Source: Qipengyuania marisflavi
GTDB taxonomy: Bacteria > Pseudomonadota > Alphaproteobacteria > Sphingomonadales > Sphingomonadaceae
Reading direction: 5' to 3'
Assembly: GCF_005884405.1 (NCBI RefSeq)
Contig: NZ_VCAO01000001.1
Location: 800,304-864,303 of the forward strand
Length of the DNA: 64,000 bases
Position 1 is the first letter of the stretch, and the number at the start of each line of letters is the position of its first letter. A model generated the notes under the pieces. It had not been told where the DNA came from and did no database searches. It saw nothing but the letters and a program-made list of their open reading frames with translations. The translations under genes and the position numbers were made by a program. Of this stretch, positions 8,401-20,400 are shown one piece after another.

Positions 8401-11400
8401 TGGCCGAGGCCGCATCGTATGTGATCGCGCTGCCAGCATCGGCGGTGAAGTCACCGCCTTGCGCTGCCAGAGTGCCAATCGCGATGGCTCCGCTGGCGTC
8501 AAGATCGATCCCGCCGCCAACCGTGAGAGCGCCGGTGGCATCAAGATCGCCAGCCGTAGCATCGAGCGCCAGATCGCCCCCAATGTCGCCGCTGGCTAGT
8601 GATATCGTTGTGCCGGTGAGCGAGGTGTTGCCGCCGCTGATGGCACTGGTGAGGCTGGCCCCGCCAGCTGCACTCACCGTAATATCCGCTGCCGCATCCA
8701 CCGCACCAAAGCTGGCATCGCCGACGCTGGAGGTTGCATTTAGCGAGCCGCCGCTGCTGACATCGCCAAGCGCAAGCACCTGCGCGTCCAGAGTCACATC
8801 GCCGCCGCTGGTGATGTCGCCCGGCCCCGCATTGGCACCGATGGTGCCAATGGTGGCTGCAAGGGTGATCGCAGCATTGGCGGTCAAGCTGTCGAACAGA
8901 ATATCCGCGCCAGTAGTGATCGCAATTGTATCTGCACTCGCCGCGCCGATGGCAATATCCGCACCGCTGAGTGTCAGAGCGCCGCCAGCATCCAGATCGC
9001 CGCCGGCAATCGCTCCGCCAGCCGTGAACGCCAGATCGCCTGTCGCCAAAGCCGCATTGTAAGCAATCGCACCATCGGCATCGGCGGAAATATCACCGCC
9101 CTGGGCTGCCAGAGTGCCCACCAGGATATCGCCTGCTGCGCTGAGGCCAATCGCCCCGCCCGACGTAATGTCGCCACTCTCTGTGCCGGTAATCCCGCCA
9201 GAGCGTGCGGCCAGAGTAACCGGCCCGCCTGCAATTATAGCGTTGTAAGTGATCGCCTGCGCATCAAGGCTGGCTGCGCCGCCTGCGGTCGCAGTTGTAA
9301 TGTCCAATGTCGATCCGGCGCTCGCCGTCAGCGTGGTTGCGGCATCAAGCGTCCCGCCATTGATTGCTCCATCGGCTGTCAGCGCAATCTGTAGATCGGA
9401 GATCAGGCTGCCGAAACCGATCGCGCCGCCAGCCGTCACATCCAGCCCTGCCGCACTCGCGCTGGCCAGCGAAACATCGTTCGCTGCATCGATCACAGCA
9501 GTGCCGCCGACGCTCAGGGGGCCGCTGACGGCGATGTCGCCGCTATTGGCTGTCGCAGTGAAGGAGGAGGCGATGGTGGCCCTGCCCAGCGCAATCGAAG
9601 CGCCGCTGATTGTAGCATCCGACCCGGCGACCCGCTGGAACACATCGTCAATCGTGACTGCGCCGCCGACATCGATCGACACCGTGTCCTGCGCATCGAC
9701 GGTCCCTGCGGCAAAATCGCCGCCAGCGGTCGCAAACACGCCGTCGGTTGCCGACAAGACTGTTCCGGAAATGGCGATGTCGCCGCCAGCTGACAGGATC
9801 ACCCGGTCTAGGCCGCCCTCGCCGCTCACAGCCAGCGCCGCGATATCGCCGCCGCTGATCGAACCAGCGGCATTGATTTCGGCATCGTCATTGCTGGTTT
9901 CGATACTTGTGAATGTCACATCGCCAGCCGAATTGGCCACCAGGCCATTGCCAATGCTGGCGGTGCCGATCAGCAGGCCCAGCCCGGCATCGATCGTGGC
10001 GCTACCGCCGGTCTGCACATCGCCCAAGGTCACGAAGGAACCGCTCAGCGTAGTGGCGAAACCGCCATCGCTTTGCACCAGCGCCGCAATGTCGAGCGTG
10101 CCGCCCGCAGCGATCTGGATACGGTCGCTTGAGCGCACATCGGCAAGGTCGATTGCCCCGCCTGCGGTCAGGAACACACCGTCAAACACCGACTGCACGA
10201 CACCGGACATGGTGATGTCGCCGCCAGCGTCCATGATGACGCGGTCGAACCCGCCGTCGCCGCTTACAGCCCGCGCAATCGCAGTATCACCGCTTATGGA
10301 ACCACCGGCGGTCAGCTCGACATTGCGATTGTCACTGGTGAGACTGCCAAAAGCGATGTCACCATTGGCCTGCACGAGCACGCCATTCGCGCCCGATCCG
10401 GTGTCGAGCGAAACATTGTCCGCCAAAATGCTGAGCGCGCCGCCCTGCGCATCGAGCGTGGCCGCCTGAAGCGAACCTGCTGCGCCAATCGTCATGCCGC
10501 CAGCAGAGGTTACTGCTCCGCCAAGCACAACATCGCCCGCCGAGGCGTCGATAGTCAGATCGCCGCCCGAAGTCCCGCTGCCAATGCTGACGCTTGCGCC
10601 CGCGATGCTGGTGGCCGCACCCGTAGTAAAGCTGCCGAGATCGACGACATTGCCGGAAATATCTGTCTGGTCGCCGCTCTGCACGGCGATGACAGTCACG
10701 TCACCCGACGCATCGACCACGACAGTGGTGCCCGCATCGAGCAGGTCGGAGGTGAGGGCATCGCCGGTAATCGCGATCGCATCCGCGCTCGCCGCGCCGA
10801 TGGCAATATCTGCGCCGCTAAGCGTCAGCGCGCCGCCAGCATCCAGATCGCCGCCCGTAATCGCGCCGCCAGCCGTGAACGCCAGATCGCCTGTCGCCGA
10901 AGCCGCGTCGTAAGTGATTGCGCCGCCAGCATCGGCGGTGAAGTCACCGCCTTGCGCTGCCAGAGTGCCAATCGCGATGGCTCCGCTGGCATCGAGATCG
11001 ATCCCGCCGCCAACCGTGAGAGCGCCTGTGGCGTCAAGATCGCCCGCTGTAACTGTCAGCGCCAGATCGCCGCCCACGGCTCCGCTGCCAACGCTTACGT
11101 CGGAGCCTGAAATCGTCGTGCTCGCGCCACTGGAGAAGCTGTCCACTGCCACGGTGCCTGCCGCGTCCACTGCAAATGCACCAACAGCATCGATCGTCAC
11201 CAGCGAAACAGCGCCGCCAGCATTGATCGTGAAATCGTCTGCGGCACCGCTGTAGCCGTTGAAAACGGTGATCGTCTGATCCAGCGTCACATCGCCGCCC
11301 GCTGTCAGCGTAACGCTGTCGATCCCGCCGGTGCCGAAGCTATCATCGGCCACCACGGTGCTGCCGGTGATGTCACCGCCAGCGTTCACCGCAATGCTGC

Positions 11401-14400
11401 CGTCACGCGAATACAGTTCGGCAAAGCTGGCGCTGCCGCCAGCATCCAGCGTGATCGCGCCATCATTGCTGACAGAGCCGATGGCGATGTCGCCAGTCGC
11501 GCTGAGCGCGGCATAGCCAGCCGCCAGATTGCCGTTGAGATTGCCTGTCCCGGTTATGTCGCCCGCAGTCGCAGTGACCGACAGACCGCTGGAGAAGGTA
11601 GCCTGGTCCAGCACCACTGAAGCGCCCGTAATTGTGGCCAGGCCAACCGGCGTTGTGACATTGCCGATACTCGCCAGACCATTGGCGGTAATCTCTATAT
11701 CGCCCTGCGCGCTACGGACATCTGCCGCATCGATTGTGTCTGCGGTAATGCTGACACCCGAGCGGCCGCGATGGAGGCCGGTCAACGTCGCCGTCCCGCC
11801 CGCATCGATCAGCAGCGAGGCATCGGCCCCGGCCACACCAACTATCGCGCGGCGCCCGGTGACATCGCCTGCGGTTGCAATCGTCACATCGCCGCGGTCG
11901 CTGATCAGCTCGTCATAAGTCGCGTTCGCACCAGCATCGATGGCGATCCCGCCCACGGCATCCACGCCTGTCAAAGCAACATCGCCGCTGGCGATAAAGC
12001 TAGCGGTCTGGTCGGCAGTAATCACGCCGCCGGAAGTGATATCACCAGTCCGCGCGGTCATCGTCAGGCGACCGGAAAAGCGGCCAGTTGTCAGTGATAC
12101 CGAGCTACCCGCGATGCGGGCGGTTCCGCCGGAATTGTACATAAATGCGCGGTCCACGGTCACTGCACCGCCAGCGTCGACGATCAGATCGCCCGTACCG
12201 GCCTGCGCACCGGTCAGCGCAAAGGCATCAATGTTTCCGCTTGCCAGCACCTGAAGTGTGTCATCCGCCACCACAGTACCCAGCACAATATCACCTGCGT
12301 CGGCGTTAAAGCTGGCTGCCCCGGCGATATCGATCCGCCCGGTTTGTGTGAGTGCCCCGGCGGTCGCAGTGACAGCCAGCGCACCGCCAATGTCGCCGCC
12401 GCCCAATTGCACGCTTGCACCGGTAATGTCGGTCTGGCCGCCGCTGAGCAGGTTGGCGATGCTCACGTCGCCCGACGCATCGACCAGAATTGTGGCCCCC
12501 GCATCGAGCAGGTCCGAGGTGAGGGCATTGCCGGTAATCGCAATCGCATCCGCGCTTGCCGCGCCGATCACAATATCCGCACCGTTCAGAGTCAGCGCCC
12601 CGCCAGCATCCAGATCGCCGCCGGTAATCGCCCCGCCCGCCGTGAACGCCAGATCGCCCGTCGCCGAGGCAGCGCCGTAAGTGATTGCGCCGCCAGCATC
12701 GGCGGTGAAGTCACCGCCCTGCGCTGCCAAAGTGCCGATGGAGATGCCGCCAGTAGCGTCAAGATCGATTACCTCGCCCACTGTGACAGTGCCGCTGATA
12801 GCAACGTTACCCGCCAGCGCATCCATGACCAGCGATCCGCCCAGTGTGCCGCTGTTCAGTGAGACAGCGGAGCCGCGCAGGATTGTGTCGAAACCAGCGA
12901 GGTCTTGCGTGATAGTGCCGATAGTGACTGCGCCCGTTCCGGCAGTCGCCCGGATCTGGTCACGCGCCTGAATATCGTTGACCGAAATTGCGCCGCCTGC
13001 GGTCAGGAACACACCGTCATCGACCGACTGCGCCATCCCGGTCAGGGTGATATCGCCCGCCGCATCGATGATTGCGCGGTCCGTGCCTGCGCTGCCGATG
13101 GGTGCAATAGCCAGCAGCGAAGTGCCGCTTACCGAGCCGCCGGTGGATGTGACCTGCGCGTCGCCATCGGTGGCGGTGATGGTGCCGAAGGTCACGTCAT
13201 CCGCTGCAGTGAGCGCAAAGCCTGCCCCCGCCGCCGCATCGCCGAGCGTGACAGTGGTCGCCGCGTTGATGGTGAGGCTGGCGCCCGCATCCAGCGTGCC
13301 GGTGACGGTCACCGCGCCGGTGGCTGCGTCGAGCAGCATCAGGCCGCCCGAATTCGCGCCGCCAAGATCTATTGAGCTTGCAAAAATCCGTGTCGCAAAC
13401 AGGCTGTCCGATTGGCCGATGATGGCCTGACCTGCGGCATCAACGCGCAGATTGCCGTTGGCGTCCAGCGTGCCGATGGTCACATCGCCCGCATTCGCCG
13501 CCACAGTGATTGCACCGCCCGAAACCAGCGAGGTAAGATTGACCGATCCGGCATCGACATTCGTCTGATTGCCGCCAAAGAAATCACCCCCGGTCAGCGC
13601 GCCGCCGACTGTGAAGTCGAACAGGCCGTTGGACGAGGCCGAGGTGACATCGGCATCGCCGCCCACGGTAACGCTGAGGCCCGGACTGGCCGATTGCGAG
13701 ACCAGCGCGCCGGAGACCAGATTGCCGCCAATTTCGAAGGTGAGATTGGCCCGCGCGAGTGTATCGGCCAGCGTGGCATCGCCCGCCGTGGTTACATTGA
13801 CGTTCGATCCAGTCAGATTACCCAGATTTGCCGCTCCGGCAGACGTGACAGTCACCCCCAGAGTATCGCTGGTGATATCGCCTGCGGACACATCGCCCAC
13901 GGTCGATTCCACGATCACGAAGCCGTTGGCAGAGGTGACATTGCCGATTGCGACAGTTTCGCCCGTAACTTCGGTCTGGTCGTCGCCCTGCACGTCGCCG
14001 CCGGTAATATCGGTGCCAGTAATGGTCAGCAGCGAACTGCTGGTGACGCTGGTGAAATCCACGGCCCCGCCAGCGTTGATGCCGATGCTGGCCACTGCGC
14101 CCGTGGTGCTGACCGTGCCCACTGCGATATAGCCGCCCGCGCTCACTTGCAGGCCAAGCCCAGCGGCGCTGATGTCGCCGGTTGTGACATTACCGGATGC
14201 ATCCAGCGTGGCCGCTGCGCCGCTGCTGACAGCACCCGCAGTCAGATCACCCGCCAGCGCAGTGATATCCATCGCTGCCCCTGACGACAGATCGCCAACA
14301 TTGACCGCATTGCCCGAGACCGAGAGCAGCTGCGCGGAATCGAGGCTGCCGCCGGCTACATCGCCATTGTCTGCAGTGATATCGATGCCCTGCGACACGG

Positions 14401-17400
14401 TCGACAGATCGCCAAACATCACATTGTCGCCCGCCAGCGTGATCTGGTTCGCCGGGGTCACAGCGCCCAGGAACACATCGCCCGCATCGGCGAGCAGCGC
14501 TATAGTGCGCGCGCCATTGGTCTGGATTTCGCCAAAGCTGATATCGCCACCGGCAGTTATCCGCACGCCGGTCGCGCCCCGTTGAATATAGGTGCCGATG
14601 TCGAGGCTTCCGGGCACGGCATATGCGGTTTCGAATGGACCGCCGGTGTCGCCGACATTGGTCAGCTGGCCGCCAGTGTCGAGCAGGGCAAGATTGATGT
14701 CCTGCCCAACAGTGATCCCGATATCGTTCGGGCTGATCAGTGACCCGGTGCCGAGCAGGCTGCCCGCTGCCGAAATATCGATCTGGTTGCTGGTCACCGT
14801 GGCATCGAACAGGTTCACGTTACCGCTGGTGCTGGCGAGCAGGAATTGGTCGTTCGCGGTCAGCGTGGTCGGGAAGCCGCTGGTCCCCATCACAATATCA
14901 TTGCGGGTGGTGATCAGGATCCGGTTGGCCGCGAGATTGGGCTGCTCAACGATCAGCTGAATCACGTCATTGTTGCTGGCCTGACCAATCTGGAACTGGT
15001 TATCGACTGCAACGGAGCCGAGGCAGATCGAGCCTTCGAGGCAATTGGCAGACAGCAATCCGGCATCATTGCTCTGCGGCGCACCGGCGGCGGGGGCATC
15101 ATTGATATCCGCGGTCAGTGATGCGGCGGTGATGGTGGAATCCAGCCCGTCAATCGCATTGGCCGTCATGATCGTGGAAAAGGCGTTGGAATTGATCGTC
15201 CCGTCCAACACGATTGACGAGATCGGCGTGGTGAGCGGGGCCTCCATACGGCCTGTTTCGACCAGGAGTCCCGCCGCCAGAACCAGATTTCCGCTGCCGG
15301 TAAAGGGGTTGGCGGTATCCGGGCTGTTGGCAGGGTTGGCAGCCGCCGTCAGCGTGGCTCCGGCACCAAGGATGATGTCGTCACCAGTAATGATGGATAT
15401 GCCATTATCGGACGAGACATCGGCGCCGCCCGCGATAATCGCTTGTCCGCCCGAGGTCATCGTAATGTCCCCGGTGGACGTCACATTGCCGTTAATCGTC
15501 AGCTGCGCGGTCGGGTCGTAAAGCCCGATTGCAATCTCGGTATTGCCAGCTTCCAGCCTGATCCCGTTAGCGACCGCAACGCCGCCGCTAAGCGGGAATG
15601 TCCGAACGGGGCCAGTGATCGTCAGATCGGTGACAGTCAAATTCTGTCCGGCAGAGAGGTCGATACTGTCGCCGGCCCGCAGGTCGTCGGCGTCGAGATT
15701 GCCCTCTGCACGGATTGACAGCAGATCGCCGGCCTGGACGATCGTGCCCAGGTCTGCGCTGAAATTACCACCCGCTGCGGCGAAGAAACTTCCGCCGACG
15801 TCAAGCGACAGGAAGCCTGCCGACGGTGCGTTGGAATGCGACATCACGATATCGTTTGACGCAGACAAGAAGACGCTGCCGCCAACCACAAGTTGTGCGC
15901 CGCCATCGGGGACGAAGAACAAATCATCCGAGCTGGTGAAGTCGGCATTGCCCGACACAGTGGTGGGCGTCGAATTGGGGCCGAACACAACCACGCCGGT
16001 CCCGTCATCGCCAAGCGCTTCGAGTGTCAGGCTGGCGAAGTCGAGAACATTGGCGGGGTTCGCGACAGTGCTCTGGTAAATCACCGATCCGGCAGTGGAT
16101 GCGCCAGCAAGTGCTCCCGATCCGCCGATCCCCTGAGACCGCATGACAAAATCATTGGCGGTGGTCGAACCGCCGATGGTGAAGGCATTGGCCAGCAGCA
16201 CAATGTCACCCGTGCCAGCACCGCCATTGCCCGCAGTTCCGCTCAGCGCGCCGCCATCGGTCCCGCCAGCGCCGCCATTGCCGCCCACGCCAAGGCTGAG
16301 CAACGTCAGATCGCCAGCGACCAGATCGCCGCCATTCTTGGTCACGCGAACCTGTAGCCCGGTGCCGTCGCCGCCATTGCCGCCGCCGCCCGCAGTGCCG
16401 CCATTGGTCAGATCGAGCGCGCCGCCAGCGCCGCCGTCGCCGCCCTGTCCGACACTCTGGAATGTTTCCTCAGCCGCCGAGATGTCGAGCAATGCGCCGT
16501 CATTGACGTTGACCGAGTAATTGCCGCCGGTGGCGTTGCCGCCAAGCCCGCCATTGCCCGAAGTCCCGCCAAGCAGATTTGCGCCGCCAGTGCCGCCAAC
16601 ACCGCCCAAGGCGCTGGCATCGAGATTGAAATTCATCCCGATGGTGTTGAACACCGCCCCAGCGCCGGAGATCGTGAATGTCACATCTCCCGCTGTACCG
16701 GCACCGCCAGTGCCGCCCGCGCCGCCGCTGACAGCCGCCGTACCGCTGCCGCCTGCTCCTGCTGCTCCGCCGGTTCCAGTGGTGTCCGCAGTCAATGTCT
16801 CCAGGACTGGTGCCAGATCGCCTGTACCAGTGAGAGCGATGGTGAAATCGCCGCCCAGACCAGCGCCGCCGGCCCCGCCGGTGCCGCCGCTGTCGCCATC
16901 CGCGCCCGCGCCGCCCACAGCTGCGCCCGAGAACACCAGCGAAATGGTGTTGGTCAGCGCGCCCGGACTATCAATGGTCAGATTGCCGCCGAAAGCGGTC
17001 CCGCCGCGGCCGCCAGTACCGCCCAAATCAGCCGCTCCGCCATCACCGCCGGTGCTCTGGCTGGTAACCGACAGCGCGCTGTAATCGATAAGCCCGGTAA
17101 GTGTGGTTGTGCCGCCAAAGGCAAGCCCGCCAGCACCGCCGGTAAATCCGCCCGGGCCGGTGCTCCCGGCTCCGCCCTGACCGCCAAACGCGCTGTTCGA
17201 AACTGTGAAATCACCAAGCGCCAACGCCCCGGTGCCGGCATTGGTGACTGTGACATTGCCGCTCACCGCAGCGCCGCCCGCGCCGGGAGTACCGCCAGCG
17301 CGATCAGCCGCCTCGCCGCCCTCTCCGCCGAACATATCGCCGAAAATTGCTGTCGATGCTGCGGAGAAATCACCGCCGCTTACGGTCAGGTTGAAATCGC

Positions 17401-20400
17401 CGCCAAACTGGTCGGAACCGGCAGTCGCAGGTCCGCCAATGTCAGCGCCCATGCTGGTCGTGAAATCGAGAGTACCGACATTTACCGAGCCGCCGAGGAT
17501 GTCGATAGTGACGTCGCCCGCTTCAGCCGCGCCCAAGGCACCTGAATTGCCGCCATTGTAAGAGGTTAACAGCGAATTTGAGAACGCCATATCGCCGGTA
17601 AAATTGGCCGCGCCGGAGATGGTCACATTCATATCGCCAGCAAGCGCTCTGCCGCCGCTGCCGCCAATATCCTGACCGCCAAGCCCATCCGCGAGGGAGA
17701 ACATTTCAAGCGCGGCCCCAAACGCTCCGCCCGTATGAGTGGAATCGGCCAGCACATAGGTCAGCGTGCCGCTGGTAGAATCGCCGCCACTCGGACCGGA
17801 ATCGGAAGTGGCGAAGCTCTGCAACTGGACATTGCCGCTGATGACACTGCCATTCTGCGCCACGAAGGTCACATCGCCCGCTACCGCATCAGCGCCGGTG
17901 GTGTTGGTCGCGACCGAGGGGAAGCGGAACGCTTGCGCTTCAGTGCCGATGGAAATGCCGCCGGTAAGTACGTTCACCGCGGAATTGTCGACCAGCATTG
18001 ATATATCGCCGGTCTGGATGGTGTTGGTGCTGATACCGTGACCGGCATCGGCAAACAGTGACACGCTGCCTGCCGACAGGGTCGATCCGTTCAGCACTTG
18101 CAGATCAATCGCAACGGGATCGACAATGGCGATCTCGCCAGCCGTATAGGTACGCATCGAGAGCGAATTCGCGCCCAGATCGAGCACGGCATTGTTCAGC
18201 ACGCCGGTTATCTGGCCAAGTGTGGCCTGTCCGCCAAACGCGAAAGCATTGACCGCAGCGCGCACATTGCCATTCCAGACATTGATGCTGTTGGTCAGAT
18301 TAATAGCGATGGTTCCGCCGGTCGCGCTGGCGGGATTGATGAATAGCGCAGGGTCCTGACCCGGTGCACTGCTCGGATTGCTCGCTCCGGCGTCGGCCAC
18401 CAAACCCGTGTTTGCGGCAAAGCTGGAACTGCCATCGGCGAAATCGAGCGTGATCGTCCCGCCAATTGTGTCACCGCCAACCAGCGTGCGAATTTCCGGT
18501 ACACCCGATTGCGGTTCATACGCGCTGGCATTGGCGTAAAGACTGTTGCCGCGTGGCCCAAGTGGAAAACTGTTGTCGAATTGGCCAAGCAGATCGAAGC
18601 TGCTTCCTGCGCCGCTCATCACTAAATCGATGCTTCCGCCAGTGCCGGTGCCCGCACCCGCTTCACCAATTGCGGCCAGTGTGGTGGCGTCGGCCCAGAA
18701 TCCGCCGGTGACAGTAAAGGCTGCCCCCAAAGCTGCCTCTGCCGTGATAGATCCGCCTGTGGCATCCGCGCCAGACGCGTCCGCCCGCGTATCCTGCGCG
18801 CCGACCGCGCTGGCATCGGCAATCAGATTGCCCGTAAAGGTCAGGTCGGAACCGTCGCCGGTCGAAAGCAGTGCGATATCACCGCCAATTGCAAAACCAT
18901 TGCTGCCCGGCGTGAACGAACTTTCGAAAGTACCGAGACCGCCATCGCCGCCAGTGCTTCCAATCGCATTGGCGTTCAGCTGGTTGTCGCCCTCGAAGGA
19001 CTGGACTGTGATGGTCGATCCGGTCGAAGCGGAGAACGCGATGCTGCCGCCTACAGCTCCGCCGCCTGCACCGCCCATACCGCCGATATTTGAGAAATTA
19101 TCGCCGCCCGCGCCGCCCGCTCCGCCGAACCCGCGCGCATTGACCGAACTGCCAGCTGTATAGGCCAAGGTGGCGCCATTGTCGGCTGACAAAGCAATCG
19201 TACCGCCTGTTCCGAGCCCGCCAGCGCCGCCAAAGCCGCCGCTTCCTGCCGCGTCATTGCTGGAACCGCCGCGCCCGCCGACACCGCCGGTGCCATCGGC
19301 GCCGAGGTTTACGGCCGACGAACTGCTGAGCTGTGTAACTGCGCCATCAGCGGTGATTGACGCCGAGCCGCCAGTGCCACGCCCGCCAGCCGCGCCATCA
19401 GCGCCATCACCCTGTGAATCGCGCGCATTGCCGCCTGCTCCGGACGCCAATAGCGAGGAGTTACCGATTATGACTGCCGCATTTTCGACAGCCAGGCTGG
19501 CGTTGCCGCCGATGCCATCGCCGCCAGCACCGGAAACGATACCCAGACTGCCTTCGCCGCCCGTCCCGCGCGCGTCGAGCGCATAGCCGATGGAGCTGGC
19601 ATCACTGCGCGATAGGATCACATTGGTGGAACCACCTGTCCCGCTGCCGCCCGCACCACCGTCACCTGCATAGTCAAATTCTAGCGGGATGTGCTGGCCA
19701 CCATTTCCGCCGGTGGCTGTCGTATCCAGCGCTACCACGGTCACGTCGGTCGAGCCGGATATGTCGCGATATGTGGCCGTGCCGCCAAATGCGTCGCCGC
19801 CATCTCCACCAGCTTCGCCTTCGGCTCGAAATTCGCCAAAGTCGGCTTGGGAATTGCCGCCCGCTCCACCTGCGGCATAGGCATTAATTTCAAGTGCGCC
19901 GGACGCGATCAACAGATTCGCTCCATCAAGCACGAAACTGGCGTTCCCGCCCTGAGAATTGCCGCCGCGCCCGGCGGACACCCCGTACCCACTTCCGCCT
20001 GCGCCGCCTTGGCCAAATGCGTTGATTGCGAATGATCCGGTGGAAGATATGTCGCCGTTTGTCGCATTGACTAGAATTGATCCGCCCCGGCCCAATCCGC
20101 CAGCTCCAGCCGATCCTGCATTGCTGGTCTCATATCCCTCGCCGCCTGCGCCGCCAGTCCCGATGGCTTCAAGCGATGCCCCCGAAGTCGTCAGCGAACG
20201 GCCACCCACGTTCAGGGTAATCGAACCACCTGCTCCGGTCCCGCCTGTCCCGGTCGCAGCCCCTGCCGTGGCGGCGATTGATCCGCCCTGCCCGCCAGTG
20301 CCATTGGCCTGCACCGAAAGATCGGCGGTGACAGTATCTTCGTCAAGCAGATCGATCAGGATCGTGCCGCCTTGGGCATTGCCGCCATCGCCAATGAAAT

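Noticed and set aside
6069..9062. A 997-codon open frame on the plus strand opposite tpsA
   Set aside because: It is the antisense of a low-complexity Gly/Ala/Asp-rich coding sequence, whose codon bias removes stops on the other strand. The product is Pro/Ser/Ala-rich with no domain.
8151..12800. Repeats resembling a CRISPR or satellite array
   Set aside because: The repeats are long, imperfect, in frame and part of the tpsA coding sequence. There are no short identical repeats with unique spacers and no cas genes.
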